In this document: positions 29,823 through 38,738 of the stretch, piece by piece
Layout of the letters: every line of letters starts with the position of its first letter
How positions within the stretch are numbered: position 1 is the first letter of the stretch
Assembly (NCBI GenBank): GCA_047619685.1
Contig: JBLHLC010000033.1
Coordinates: 1 to 41,092, forward strand
DNA length: 41,092 nt
Reading direction: 5' to 3'
Source of the DNA: JABDJZ01 sp047619685
GTDB lineage: Bacteria > Bacteroidota > Rhodothermia > Rhodothermales > UBA10348
Position numbers and translations under genes: made by a program
Notes under the pieces: model-generated
Databases searched by the model: none
What the model was told of the DNA's origin: nothing
What the model saw: only the letters and a program-made list of their open reading frames with translations

Positions 29823-31607
29823 ATGAAAAGAAGTCGTTTTGTCCGTGGCCAGTTATTCCTGCTGGGAGCAGTCGTCGTTTTGCTCTTTTGGAGGATGGGC
29901 CGTGGCCCCGCTGCGCCCGACGGCCTGGTGAGTCTGGTTGGCATTGGTGCGGAGGCCGTACGTGTGGAGGGGTTCGAACTGGATACGCCCTCTCTGGTCC
30001 GCATAAATGCAGTCGGCTCTGTCGAGGACGGTGACCGTGATAGGCCCGCCGCCTACGGCTGGATTCTGCGCACCGACACACGGGAACTGGTTTGGACCCA
30101 GGACGCCCAGACCGCCCAGTTGGACAATACGAGGATGGTCTCAGAGGACTCTTTAATGCTTGCCGCGGGCGCGTATGAGGCCTACTTCGCCTCATTTGGC
30201 TCTACCGAACGTTCCCGATCGGGCCGCGGCCCACTCGGTATCAGGGCGCATTGGAGCAACGATTCCAAGTATTGGCAATTCGTGGTTTCGGCCCAAGCTG
30301 ATGCTGGCCGCGCCATTCCGTTCAAAGCAGATTCGTGGGATGCCGACGCGCTGTGGAGTACTGGTGCCGTCGGCAATCGAACCACCAGGAGTGTTCGTCT
30401 CCGGGTGGCGCGTGGCAGCGAAGTCAGATTGTACTCGGTGGCTGAATTATGTCCCCGGGGATGTGACAAGGCTGCGATTGTTCGAATCGGTGGGACGGCG
30501 CCCATCTGGGAAATGACTCCCGAAAACACCCGGGAGGCCGGCGGCTTCGAGCGAAACCGCATGTTTGACGGATATCTGATGTTGGAAGAAGGTCTGTACG
30601 AGGCCACGTTCTCTACAAACCGGACCCACGCGGCCGAATCCTGGACGGCGAACCCTCCCTTTGACCCCTCCGCTTGGGGCCTGCGTATCTGGGGAGACCC
30701 CGAAGCAATCGCAGAATTCGACCCCTGGATGGGACCAGAGCCCGCGGTTTCCTTTACCGAAGTGGGGAATGACCAAGATCTGGAGGCGGTGATTGAGGTA
30801 CTCGAACCCGTTTCAGTGGTTGTGGTCTCGACCGGAGAGGTCGGAACGGGAGAATCTGTCTATGATTATGGATGGCTGGAATCAGCCTCATTGGAGCGTC
30901 TTTGGGAAATGACCGTTCGAGCGTCCAAGGCAGCCGGGGGGGACAAGACCAACCGGGTCGAAACAGCCTTCCTGGACCTGGAGCCCGGTACGTATCGTGT
31001 CCGCTACGTCTCCGATGGCTCCCACGCATTTGGAGACTGGAGACGCAATGAGCCTCAGGTCCCCTCCAGATGGGGCATTTCAGTCTTTCCGCTGCATGCC
31101 GCGGATTCAGACAAAATCACTGTCCTCTCGAAGGGGGCAAGACCGGAGCGTTCGGCCGGCACAAGGTCGTCCTCAAGCTCCTCGAGTGACGCGGTCGGTT
31201 CGGTGCCCGTCGCACCGGTCGCGCCCGTCGCTCCAGTAGACGGAGAGTTGCTTTGGGAGGCCCTCCGGGTGGGGAACGATGAACAGCATGAGGGCAGCCT
31301 CACGTTCGACAAGAAGACCCGCCTTCGGATAATTTCTGTGGGTGAGATTTCCGAAAGCGACCGATATGACTTTACCCGGATCGAATCGTCCGAAGGCGAC
31401 GTCGTTTGGGAGATGAACAGGGAGAATACCCGCCCGGCCGGCGGGAATGAGATCAATCGCATCTTTGATGGCGTGCTGGACCTGGACCCGGGGAGTTACA
31501 CCGTCCGCTTCCAAACGGATTTTTCGCACGCGTTCGGTGACTTCGGCGGCGGAGGCCCAGAGCCTCCAGACAACTGGGGCGTCCGCGTGTACCGGGTGGA
31601 GCACTGA
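29823..31607 (+). CDS. Membrane-anchored protein with about four internal repeats, unknown family
   Basis: The protein has 594 residues from the ATG giving MKRSRFVRGQ; a TTG start six codons earlier is possible. A basic N-terminus and a hydrophobic segment at about 10-23 indicate a membrane anchor, with the rest outside. Repeats are recognisable at about 35-145 (weak), 150-290, 305-423 and 475-592. Their shared pattern is WEM..ENTR.AGG...NR.FDG.L.L..G.Y.V.F.T..SHAFGD, then a Pro-rich gap and WG(I/L/V)RV. A Ser-run and VAPVAPVAP linker (449-473) precedes the last repeat. The repeats look like beta-sandwich modules. I do not recognise a family. It diverges from the phosphatase gene and overlaps prmA by 1 nt. 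Confidence 0.88.
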   Translation: MKRSRFVRGQLFLLGAVVVLLFWRMGRGPAAPDGLVSLVGIGAEAVRVEGFELDTPSLVRINAVGSVEDGDRDRPAAYGWILRTDTRELVWTQDAQTAQLDNTRMVSEDSLMLAAGAYEAYFASFGSTERSRSGRGPLGIRAHWSNDSKYWQFVVSAQADAGRAIPFKADSWDADALWSTGAVGNRTTRSVRLRVARGSEVRLYSVAELCPRGCDKAAIVRIGGTAPIWEMTPENTREAGGFERNRMFDGYLMLEEGLYEATFSTNRTHAAESWTANPPFDPSAWGLRIWGDPEAIAEFDPWMGPEPAVSFTEVGNDQDLEAVIEVLEPVSVVVVSTGEVGTGESVYDYGWLESASLERLWEMTVRASKAAGGDKTNRVETAFLDLEPGTYRVRYVSDGSHAFGDWRRNEPQVPSRWGISVFPLHAADSDKITVLSKGARPERSAGTRSSSSSSSDAVGSVPVAPVAPVAPVDGELLWEALRVGNDEQHEGSLTFDKKTRLRIISVGEISESDRYDFTRIESSEGDVVWEMNRENTRPAGGNEINRIFDGVLDLDPGSYTVRFQTDFSHAFGDFGGGGPEPPDNWGVRVYRVEH

Positions 31608-32455
31608 TGACGACCTTCAAGCCTGGCACCCGCGTTTTTGAGTTCGAGGGACCACCTTCCAGTCGGGACTGGCTTGTCGCGGAATTGGGTGAGATCGGGT
31701 TCGGCGCCTTCGAGGAGCAGAGGACCGGGGTGACCGCGTACGTGGCTGAGGACGAGTGGAGCACAGAGTCCGCTCAGTCACTGGAGACGATCCTCAGGGC
31801 GACCGGGTTCAGACAGGAGAGCACAGATTTATTGGCGGCCAAAAACTGGAATGCGGCCTGGGAGGCGGGGATAGAGCCCATCATCGCCGGCGGATTTTGT
31901 GTACACCCTCCGTGGCATGAAGCCGGTGAGGGACTGATCCCGATCTGCATTGAGCCGAAGATGAGCTTCGGAACCGCGCACCATCCCACCACACGACTGG
32001 TATTGGGAATGATGGGGGACGTGGTGACACCCGGGGCCTCCGTACTGGATGCCGGCACGGGGACCGGGGTCTTGGCGATCGCGGCAATGAAATTGGGTGC
32101 CGGATCGGCGGTTGGTTTCGACATTGACCCCTGGAGTCAGGACAACGCTCTCGAAAACCTGCTGCGGAATGGTATTGAGAACGTTGAAATCAGGACGGGA
32201 GGGTTGGAGACGGCGCAGAGTGGCCGCTTCGATCTAATTCTGGCCAACATCAACAGGGGCGCGCTCCTGGACATGATTCCGGGGTTTGCCGACTGCCTGC
32301 TACCCGATGGATGTCTCCTGTTGTCCGGTCTTCTTGTGGCTGACGAGGCAATGATGGCCGAGCGTCTTGCCGAATTCGGCTTGACTCCCGTGAAGGTTCG
32401 GGTAGAGGGCGATTGGATTGCCATCGAAGCGCGCAAGAGCGGAACAATAGCATAG
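31607..32455 (+). CDS. prmA: Ribosomal protein L11 methyltransferase
   Basis: The 282-residue SAM-dependent enzyme trimethylates L11. Signatures are the N-terminal substrate domain ending AKNWNAAWEAGIEPI, the linker MSFGTAHHPTTRL, the SAM loop VLDAGTGTGVLAIAAMKLGA, DIDPWSQDNALENL and LANINRGALLDM. The start overlaps the upstream stop by one base (TGATG), so its translation depends on the four-repeat gene. That is an odd partner for PrmA. Confidence 0.94.
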   Translation: MTTFKPGTRVFEFEGPPSSRDWLVAELGEIGFGAFEEQRTGVTAYVAEDEWSTESAQSLETILRATGFRQESTDLLAAKNWNAAWEAGIEPIIAGGFCVHPPWHEAGEGLIPICIEPKMSFGTAHHPTTRLVLGMMGDVVTPGASVLDAGTGTGVLAIAAMKLGAGSAVGFDIDPWSQDNALENLLRNGIENVEIRTGGLETAQSGRFDLILANINRGALLDMIPGFADCLLPDGCLLLSGLLVADEAMMAERLAEFGLTPVKVRVEGDWIAIEARKSGTIA

Positions 32456-32530
32456 CCGACCGTTGAAATCGGCCGCCGGCCCGGCTGGATTGGGCTCGCC
32501 TCGCCATTCTCAGACTGTCTGCGTACTGTT

Positions 32531-33622
32531 ATGCTTGATCGGGTTCTAGATGCCCTCGAAGCCGTTGTTGAGCCCGATTCGGGCGAAAACATTCTCCGCC
32601 GCGGGATGGTGCGCGATCTGGTCGCGGAAGCCAGCTTTGTGGGGATGACCGTTGTCCTGGACGATCCGGGCAGCGCCTTTGGTCGATCTGCCGAGGGCAT
32701 CGTCACGGAGGCCGTTCGCGCTGCGGTTGGCCAGGACTGTCAGGTGGAAATAACCCTGGACAACCCGGTCATAGGATTTGGCGATGCCACGCAGGTGGAC
32801 GGAAAGACGGAGATGTTGGCCGGTGTCCGCCACACGATCGCAGTGGCCTCCGGAAAGGGCGGCGTTGGGAAAAGCACGGTAGCTGTCAACCTGGCCGTCG
32901 CACTGGCAAAAGCGGGGTACCGCGTGGGCCTCGTGGACACGGACATATATGGCCCGTCCATCCCCGTCATGATGGGTCTTGAGAGCGCAAAGCCCCGCGT
33001 TAACGCAGAGCGCAAGATTCTACCGGTCGAAAAGTACGGAATAAAGGTCCTTTCGATGGGTTTTCTGGTGGATCCGGACAAGGCAGTCATCTGGCGCGGA
33101 CCCATGGTCTCCAGTGCTGTCAAGCAATTCCTGGGCGAAGCCGAGTGGGGCGATCTGGATTTCCTGCTGATGGATTTGCCGCCTGGAACGGGAGACATTC
33201 AGCTTACCATCGTGCAGACGGTCCCGCTTTCGGGGGCTGTTATTGTCTCCACGCCGCAGAAGGTGGCGCTTGCAGATGCCAGGAAGGGCGTCGCAATGTT
33301 TCGCCAGGTTGACGTGCCCGTTGTGGGCATAGTGGAGAATATGGCGTGGTTCGAGACAGCGGAGCTGCCGGGACGCAAGTTCTTTCTGTTTGGAACCGGC
33401 GGCGCCAGGGCGCTGGCGGAAGAAGAGGGCGTTCCGCTGCTTGGAGAGATTCCGATCCAGGAGCCGCTCCGCATAGCGTGCGACGAAGGGACTCCTGCGG
33501 CGTCCCTTGATGAGCCTATCGCGGCGCAGTTCGCCGACTTGGCCCGGAATACCGTTCGTTCCGTATTTCGGAGAGCCGCCACAAGGGCAGCCTCGGACAA
33601 GATCGAAATACTCTACAAGTAG
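32531..33622 (+). CDS. apbC: Mrp/ApbC-type Fe-S carrier P-loop ATPase
   Basis: The protein has 363 residues. A MIP18/DUF59 domain covers about 1-80. The deviant Walker A SGKGGVGKST is at about 107-116, followed by VDTDIYGPSIPVMMGL, LLMDLPPGTGDIQLTI and STPQKVALADARKG. These proteins carry Fe-S clusters to target enzymes. The usual CxxC that follows ENM in ApbC is absent: the segment reads ENMAWFETAELPGRKFFLFG. The C-terminus runs past the core to KIEILYK. A NifU-domain gene is 49 nt downstream, which supports a joint role in Fe-S assembly. Confidence 0.93.
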   Translation: MLDRVLDALEAVVEPDSGENILRRGMVRDLVAEASFVGMTVVLDDPGSAFGRSAEGIVTEAVRAAVGQDCQVEITLDNPVIGFGDATQVDGKTEMLAGVRHTIAVASGKGGVGKSTVAVNLAVALAKAGYRVGLVDTDIYGPSIPVMMGLESAKPRVNAERKILPVEKYGIKVLSMGFLVDPDKAVIWRGPMVSSAVKQFLGEAEWGDLDFLLMDLPPGTGDIQLTIVQTVPLSGAVIVSTPQKVALADARKGVAMFRQVDVPVVGIVENMAWFETAELPGRKFFLFGTGGARALAEEEGVPLLGEIPIQEPLRIACDEGTPAASLDEPIAAQFADLARNTVRSVFRRAATRAASDKIEILYK

Positions 33623-33671
33623 ATCTTTCCACGCATTGTCTCGTTGACACCGGCCTACAGACCGCCTACGT

Positions 33672-33938
33672 ATGAGCTCCGACAAGAAAGCTGATTCTTT
33701 GGAAGACCGGGTGGAAGCCGCCCTGGACCAACTGCGCCCGTACCTCATGGCAGACGGTGGGTCGGTACGGCTGCGTCGGATCACGTCCGATATGGTCGCC
33801 GAACTCGAATTGCTCGGTGCCTGCGGCACCTGCCCGATGAGTACGATGACCTTGCGTGCCGGGATCGAACAAGCGGTTCGCCGTTCCGTACCCGAAATCG
33901 CGCGGGTTGAAGCCGTGGGAACCGTTTCCCACGCCTGA
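33672..33938 (+). CDS. NifU C-terminal domain protein (Fe-S scaffold/carrier)
   Basis: The 88-residue protein is only the NifU C-terminal domain. RVEAALDQLRPYLMADGGSV leads to the CxxC motif at Cys51 and Cys54 (GACGTCPMSTMTLRAGIEQ), and it ends VPEIARVEAV. It can bind a transient [4Fe-4S] cluster between two subunits. Pairing with mrp suggests NifU-to-Mrp transfer. It converges with the DUF2461 gene, 5 nt apart. Confidence 0.93.
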   Translation: MSSDKKADSLEDRVEAALDQLRPYLMADGGSVRLRRITSDMVAELELLGACGTCPMSTMTLRAGIEQAVRRSVPEIARVEAVGTVSHA

Positions 33939-33943
33939 GGGAC

Positions 33944-34645
33944 CTAGTCGGTCTGTGTTGCGGCCTGGTCCTGCACGTTCCAGCCCCAGTTCAGGAGTGA
34001 TCTCAGTTGCGCCGCCGCGGACACGGCACTCGCGGTGAAGTCGGTGCTCGAGAGTTCTCGCTCATCGAAGGACCTTTGGACCATGAACGACTTGTGCTTG
34101 AGGTAGTCGCCTATCTCTTCGTCTTCGACCTGCTCGTAGCCGCGAGGAAGTCGCTTCAGCTTGCCACCGTACTCGAGCAGTTCTGATCCGTCCAGATCAC
34201 TCATGATGGCCCGAAATCCGTCCGGGTCCTCTGCTATTCGATCCCGTATGGCTCGAAGGAAGTCCTTGTCCGGCTGCCAGAAGCCGGCGACCAGGAAGCA
34301 GTTATCCGGCTCGATGTGGAGGTATAACCCGCCGGGTTCCTTCTTGGAGCCCGAGCGCGAGAGGACGGCTCCCAGGTGCGTCTTGTACGGCTCCTTGTTG
34401 GCGGAGAACCGCACGTCACGATAGATGCGGAACACCGCCTTGGTGGGGTCGCCCCTGAGCGGAAGGCCGGCCCCGGGCGCGGCTCTGGCCAGGTCTGCCA
34501 CCAGACACCTCAATGGCCAGATGAGTTCATCGTCGAATGTCTGCTTGCGTGCCTTGAACCATTCGCGTTCGTTGTTGGCCTTGAGATCCCTCAGGAACTG
34601 AAACGCTTCGTCCCGAAATCCAGGAAAGGGGGGGAGTTCGTCCAT
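33944..34645 (-). CDS. DUF2461 family protein
   Basis: The 233-residue protein matches the DUF2461 pattern: FLRDLKANNEREWFKARKQ near the N-terminus, then KAVFRIYRDVRFSANKEPYKT and GGLYLHIEPDNCFLVAGFW. DUF2461 is common in Bacteroidota and Actinobacteria, with no established biochemical role. It is the last gene of the - strand set with M20, M28 and DUF58 proteins, 20 nt after the M20 stop. Confidence 0.9.
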   Translation of the reverse strand: MDELPPFPGFRDEAFQFLRDLKANNEREWFKARKQTFDDELIWPLRCLVADLARAAPGAGLPLRGDPTKAVFRIYRDVRFSANKEPYKTHLGAVLSRSGSKKEPGGLYLHIEPDNCFLVAGFWQPDKDFLRAIRDRIAEDPDGFRAIMSDLDGSELLEYGGKLKRLPRGYEQVEDEEIGDYLKHKSFMVQRSFDERELSSTDFTASAVSAAAQLRSLLNWGWNVQDQAATQTD

Positions 34646-34665
34646 CGGTCTGGAGTCTGTCGGTG

Positions 34666-35877
34666 TCAGTCCTGGAAAGCGCCGTGATGCCAGGCCAGGT
34701 ACGCCATAAAACCCGGTCCGGTCTGCAGGGCTCGCTCGTCCACTGTCATCCGCGGGGTGTGAAGGCCGTGAGTTATTCCCTCGGCCACGTTTCCAACGCC
34801 CAGCGTATAGAAACAGCCGGGCACCTCCTTGAGATAGTAGGCAAAGTCCTCCGCAACGTACCAGCGGTCGAGGTCCAACACGTTCTCCTCGCCGACGTAC
34901 TCGACGGCTGCCTTCCGTACGCGCACGGCGGCCGCGACATCATTGACAAGCGCCGGGTATCCCCGCCGAATGTCCACCTCCGCTCGGGCGCCGAATGCGG
35001 CGGCCGTGTTTTCCGCGACCCTGGCTATCAGTCCATAGGCTCTGGAACGCCAGGCCTCGTCCATGGAGCGGAAGGTCCCGCCCAGCGTGACCGTATCCGG
35101 GACGACATTATTGGCGTTTCCGGCAGCCACCTGGCAAATCGAGAGGACAGAGGGTGAGTCTGGCTTGCAGTTCCGGCTTATCACCGACTGAAGCGCTGTA
35201 ATGACATGCGCCGCAACCAGGACGGGGTCAGCGCTCAGAAGGTGCGGTTCTGCAGCATGGCCGCCTTGTCCGTGAATGCGGATTTGGACTTCGTCGGTGG
35301 CTGCCATGAACTCGCCACCACGCACCCCAATGACTCCGCAGGGCAGATCGGGGCGTACGTGCTGGCCGTACGCAGCTTCAATGGCGGCTCGGCCTTCAAG
35401 GGCTCCCAGCGCGCCATCTTCGATCATCGGTTTCGCGCCGCCCGGGACTACCTCCTCACTGGGCTGGAAAACCAGCCGGACATTGCCTTTCAGTTCGCTC
35501 TTGATCTCATTCAGAATCCGCCCCGTCGTCAGCAGGGTAGAGGTATGGGCGTCGTGGCCACAGGCATGCATCTTCCCATCCACGGTGGACCGAAATTCGA
35601 ACGTGTTCTCCTCCAGGATGGGCAACGCATCCATATCCGCCCGCAACATGCGCGAGGGCCCCGGTTGCCCCCCATCGATGAATGCCACTATTCCGGTACG
35701 CGCCAAGCCCGTCTTGAACGGGATTCCCCATTCAGAAAGAAGCTCGGTCACCACGCGCCCGGTACGAATCTCCTCATAGGCCAGCTCCGGGTGGCGATGC
35801 AGGTCCCGTCGCACCCGAATCGTGTCGTCCAGATAATCGCCGGCCAGTGCTTCGATTCGCCCTTTCATGGCTGTCAT
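34666..35877 (-). CDS. M20-family amidohydrolase/carboxypeptidase (M20D)
   Basis: The 403-residue dinuclear metal hydrolase has RRDLHRHPELAYEE, the metal motif MHACGHDAHTS, FQPSEEVVPGGAKPMIEDG and the dimerisation domain with GQGGHAAEPH. It ends LHTPRMTVDERALQTG, which contains the last His ligand. Related enzymes include hippurate hydrolase and N-acyl-amino-acid amidohydrolases; the substrate is not defined. No signal peptide is seen, so it is cytoplasmic. MTAM- or MKGR- starts are equally possible. Confidence 0.93.
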   Translation of the reverse strand: MTAMKGRIEALAGDYLDDTIRVRRDLHRHPELAYEEIRTGRVVTELLSEWGIPFKTGLARTGIVAFIDGGQPGPSRMLRADMDALPILEENTFEFRSTVDGKMHACGHDAHTSTLLTTGRILNEIKSELKGNVRLVFQPSEEVVPGGAKPMIEDGALGALEGRAAIEAAYGQHVRPDLPCGVIGVRGGEFMAATDEVQIRIHGQGGHAAEPHLLSADPVLVAAHVITALQSVISRNCKPDSPSVLSICQVAAGNANNVVPDTVTLGGTFRSMDEAWRSRAYGLIARVAENTAAAFGARAEVDIRRGYPALVNDVAAAVRVRKAAVEYVGEENVLDLDRWYVAEDFAYYLKEVPGCFYTLGVGNVAEGITHGLHTPRMTVDERALQTGPGFMAYLAWHHGAFQD

Positions 35878-35898
35878 GTGTTGTAGATGTCGCTGCCG

Positions 35899-37638
35899 CT
35901 AGTTGAAGCCCGCTCCCGATACCGTCGGGCGCTCTGTCTGGTTGGCCAACTGCCACGCCGTGGCAAAAATGAGCTGACCGATCCTTGCCATCCGCTCGTA
36001 TTCGATCCTCTCCGGTTCATCATCCTGCCCGTGGTAGTCGTCGTGGGTCCCGGTGAAGAAGAAAATGAAGGGGATCTCGTGCTTGCCGAAGTTCCAGTGG
36101 TCAGACCGGCGGTAGAACTGGTTGGGATCGTCCTTGGAGTTGAACCGCTCGTTCAGATCAAGATCGGTCCCCAGGAGGGTGTTCATGCGGAGATTGGTGT
36201 CGTGCAATTCCTGGGAGATCAGGTTCGAGCCGATGATGTACACGTAGTCGCCGTCCTTTCCTGGATGGGTAGGGTCTATACGCCCGATCATGTCGATGTT
36301 GAGATTCGCCACCGTGTTTTCGAGGGCAAACACCGGTTCCGTATCGGTGTAGTAGCGCGACCCGAGCAGTCCTTTCTCCTCGCCAGATACGTTCAGAAAC
36401 GCAATCGAGCGCCGGGGGCCGTGCCCGGCCATGCGGGCTTTCGAAAATGCTTCGGCAATCTCCAGGACGGTGACCGTGCCGGATCCATCGTCATCGGCGC
36501 CGTTGTATACCTGGTCCTCACCGGCGGGGTTGCCCGTCATCCCGATATGGTCGTAGTGGGATGAGACGACCACGATCTGGTCCTTGAGGTCAGGATCGGA
36601 TCCTTCGATGAAGGCAATGACGTTTTCCGAGCTGGTCTCGTAGGTCTCGCTATGCACCTTCGCGGTAACCTCCGCGCCTTCGATCTGGAAAACGACGGGG
36701 CTCAGGTCGTCATCTATGTCAGCCTGCAAATCAGCGACGGTCCGGCCAGAGGGCGCCAGAATGCTGTTGGCCATTTCCGTCGAGATCATGATCATCGGTG
36801 GTGACACGCGGCCTGGACCGCTTGGAGGATCAAGGGACAGGGAGCCGACGGCGCCCAGACGACTGGCCCGCTCGTCGGCCATGTCGGACAGACTTCCGCC
36901 TGCACGCGGAGACGAGTCCCCGACGATCAGGACACCCTTGCGTGACCCGGTTCGACGTAGCTGACGAATTTTTGTGTTCGCCGATGACCATTGCGACGGC
37001 TCGCCACCTTCTGTATGGAGCAGGCTCCTGTCGGCGCTCGCCAAGGGTTCATCAGCGAGAATCAGAAGCCAGGAGTCGCGGTAGTTGATTCCGGCGGCCT
37101 CCATGGCGGCGAATTCGTCCAGTCCCAGGGCCGAGTCGGTTATCCCGTATCCCCCAAAGACGACGCCCCCAGTCGTTTCTGCCGCGTTGCCAAAGACCAG
37201 CACGGAGTTGCCATCCCGCACAGACCCGGAGAACACACTGGTCGGACCGCCGGTCACCGAGAGTTCACTCCCTGTCGTGCGCCGTCCGTAGAGCGGGAAA
37301 GGCTGCAGGTATGCCGCCGGATTCCGTACGTCGTCGGTCCCTGCCGTTCCCGCAGGTGCCAGTCCAAGCCGGCCGTATTGAGCCGCAAGATATCCTGCCG
37401 CCATTTTTTGACCGCGCGAGGAGGTCTCACGCCCCTCAAAGAAATCGGAGGCGAAAAAATAGAGATGGGCAGCCAGGTCCTGGGGAGTAATGGTCTCCTG
37501 GTACGAGCGGACGAGGTCAGGAGAGGCGTCGGCAGTCGGGGTGAGAGCCAGTTCGGCCACATGGGCCACATCCTGCGCATTGACAGGAGAAACAAGGAGG
37601 GCCAGCACTGCGGCGGAAAGAATCTTGATTGGTCTCAT
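35899..37638 (-). CDS. Secreted M28-family metallopeptidase
   Basis: The protein has 579 residues. A signal peptide covers about residues 1-21 (ILSAAVLALLVSPVNA before QDVAH). A middle part with a PA-domain-like insertion (SVFSGSVRDGNSVLVFGNA) precedes the zinc catalytic domain: VVSSHYDHIGM, YNGADDDGSGTVTVLEIAEA, LNVSGEEKGLLGSRY, LNIDMIGRI, and SDHWNFGKHEIPFIFFFTG with THDDYHGQDD. It is probably an aminopeptidase exported to the periplasm or beyond. It is 15 nt after the DUF58 gene and 21 nt before the M20 gene. Confidence 0.94.
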   Translation of the reverse strand: MRPIKILSAAVLALLVSPVNAQDVAHVAELALTPTADASPDLVRSYQETITPQDLAAHLYFFASDFFEGRETSSRGQKMAAGYLAAQYGRLGLAPAGTAGTDDVRNPAAYLQPFPLYGRRTTGSELSVTGGPTSVFSGSVRDGNSVLVFGNAAETTGGVVFGGYGITDSALGLDEFAAMEAAGINYRDSWLLILADEPLASADRSLLHTEGGEPSQWSSANTKIRQLRRTGSRKGVLIVGDSSPRAGGSLSDMADERASRLGAVGSLSLDPPSGPGRVSPPMIMISTEMANSILAPSGRTVADLQADIDDDLSPVVFQIEGAEVTAKVHSETYETSSENVIAFIEGSDPDLKDQIVVVSSHYDHIGMTGNPAGEDQVYNGADDDGSGTVTVLEIAEAFSKARMAGHGPRRSIAFLNVSGEEKGLLGSRYYTDTEPVFALENTVANLNIDMIGRIDPTHPGKDGDYVYIIGSNLISQELHDTNLRMNTLLGTDLDLNERFNSKDDPNQFYRRSDHWNFGKHEIPFIFFFTGTHDDYHGQDDEPERIEYERMARIGQLIFATAWQLANQTERPTVSGAGFN

Positions 37639-37653
37639 GTTCGATGAAAAAGG

Positions 37654-38586
37654 TCAGGCCAGACGGCCCCTCTTGTTGAGATAGGCCAGCAGGGCCTTGT
37701 TGTAAGGCTCGGCGGTGTCGAGCTCTACGAAATCGATATTGCGCTCGCGGCAGCGGTTTCGGAATCGCTCCGAAAAGGCCGCAACGGCCGCGCGATAATT
37801 GTCCTTGATCTGTGCAGGTTGCAGCGTCATCTCTTCGCCCGTCTCCATGTCCCGGAACAGCATGGGGACATCCGGAAAATTGAATACCCGCTCGGTCTCT
37901 GACTCCAGCACGTGAAACACAAGCACTTCATGGCCGCGGTAACGGAGATGGCGGAGGGCCTTCATCAGGTCCTCGTGCTCATTCACATTCTCGAACAGAT
38001 CCGTGATGACAACCACCAGCGATCGTCTGGAGATGCGCTCGGCAACCTCGTTCAACACCGAGGCGGCGCTGGTTCGACTCTCTGAAGCCTCGAGCTTGGT
38101 GAACTGATCCAGGGTGGTCAGAAGCTGGCGGAGGTAGCCGTGTGTGGAGCGGGGTGGGCGCAGGGTGTGGACGCGGTCATCGAAGCCAATAAGCCCGGTG
38201 GCGTCCTTTTGCCGCACCATCAAATAGTGCAGTGCCGAGGCCAGGTAGGCGCCGTATTCCAGTTTGGAAAGCTCGCCGGAGCCCTTGTACCGCATAGACG
38301 GAGAGGTGTCCAGGACCACGTAGTGGCGCAGGTTGGTTTCCTCTTCGTACTGCTTGACGTAGTGGCGGTCCGTTTTGGCATAGACCTTCCAGTCCACATG
38401 CCTGAGTTCGTCGCCCGGGTTGTACGGGCGGTGCTCGGCGAACTCGACCGAGAATCCATGATACGGGCTCTTGTGAAGGCCCGCGATAAAGCCTTCGACA
38501 ATCAATCGCGCCCGGAGCTCCATGTTGCGGAGCTGCGATACGACCACAGGGTCCAGGTAGCGAATAACCGACTCTCTGTCGGACAT
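37654..38586 (-). CDS. DUF58 domain protein (VWA-like, MoxR-associated type)
   Basis: The start giving MSDRESVIRYLDPVVVSQLR was preferred because it matches Bacteroidota homologues; a longer frame adds 24 poorly conserved residues. The 310 residues contain LHKSPYHGFSVEFAEHR, GDELRHVDWKVYAKTDRHYV, the MIDAS-like VVLDTSPSMRYKG and VVVITDLFENV. DUF58 proteins usually work with a MoxR ATPase and VWA membrane proteins, none of which is in the window. First of four - strand genes, divergent from pyrR. Confidence 0.9.
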   Translation of the reverse strand: MSDRESVIRYLDPVVVSQLRNMELRARLIVEGFIAGLHKSPYHGFSVEFAEHRPYNPGDELRHVDWKVYAKTDRHYVKQYEEETNLRHYVVLDTSPSMRYKGSGELSKLEYGAYLASALHYLMVRQKDATGLIGFDDRVHTLRPPRSTHGYLRQLLTTLDQFTKLEASESRTSAASVLNEVAERISRRSLVVVITDLFENVNEHEDLMKALRHLRYRGHEVLVFHVLESETERVFNFPDVPMLFRDMETGEEMTLQPAQIKDNYRAAVAAFSERFRNRCRERNIDFVELDTAEPYNKALLAYLNKRGRLA

Positions 38587-38738
38587 GAGCGGCTCGATTA
38601 AGCGGGTCGGTGGAAGGCCCGGCGACACAGACTGTTCCGCGAGGTCAAGACCCGGCAAAGCGCCTTTCGCGGTAAGTTCAACACAAGAGGGGTCCGCAGC
38701 AATCTCACCTCGGCCAACTTCTGATGTAACTTATCGGC

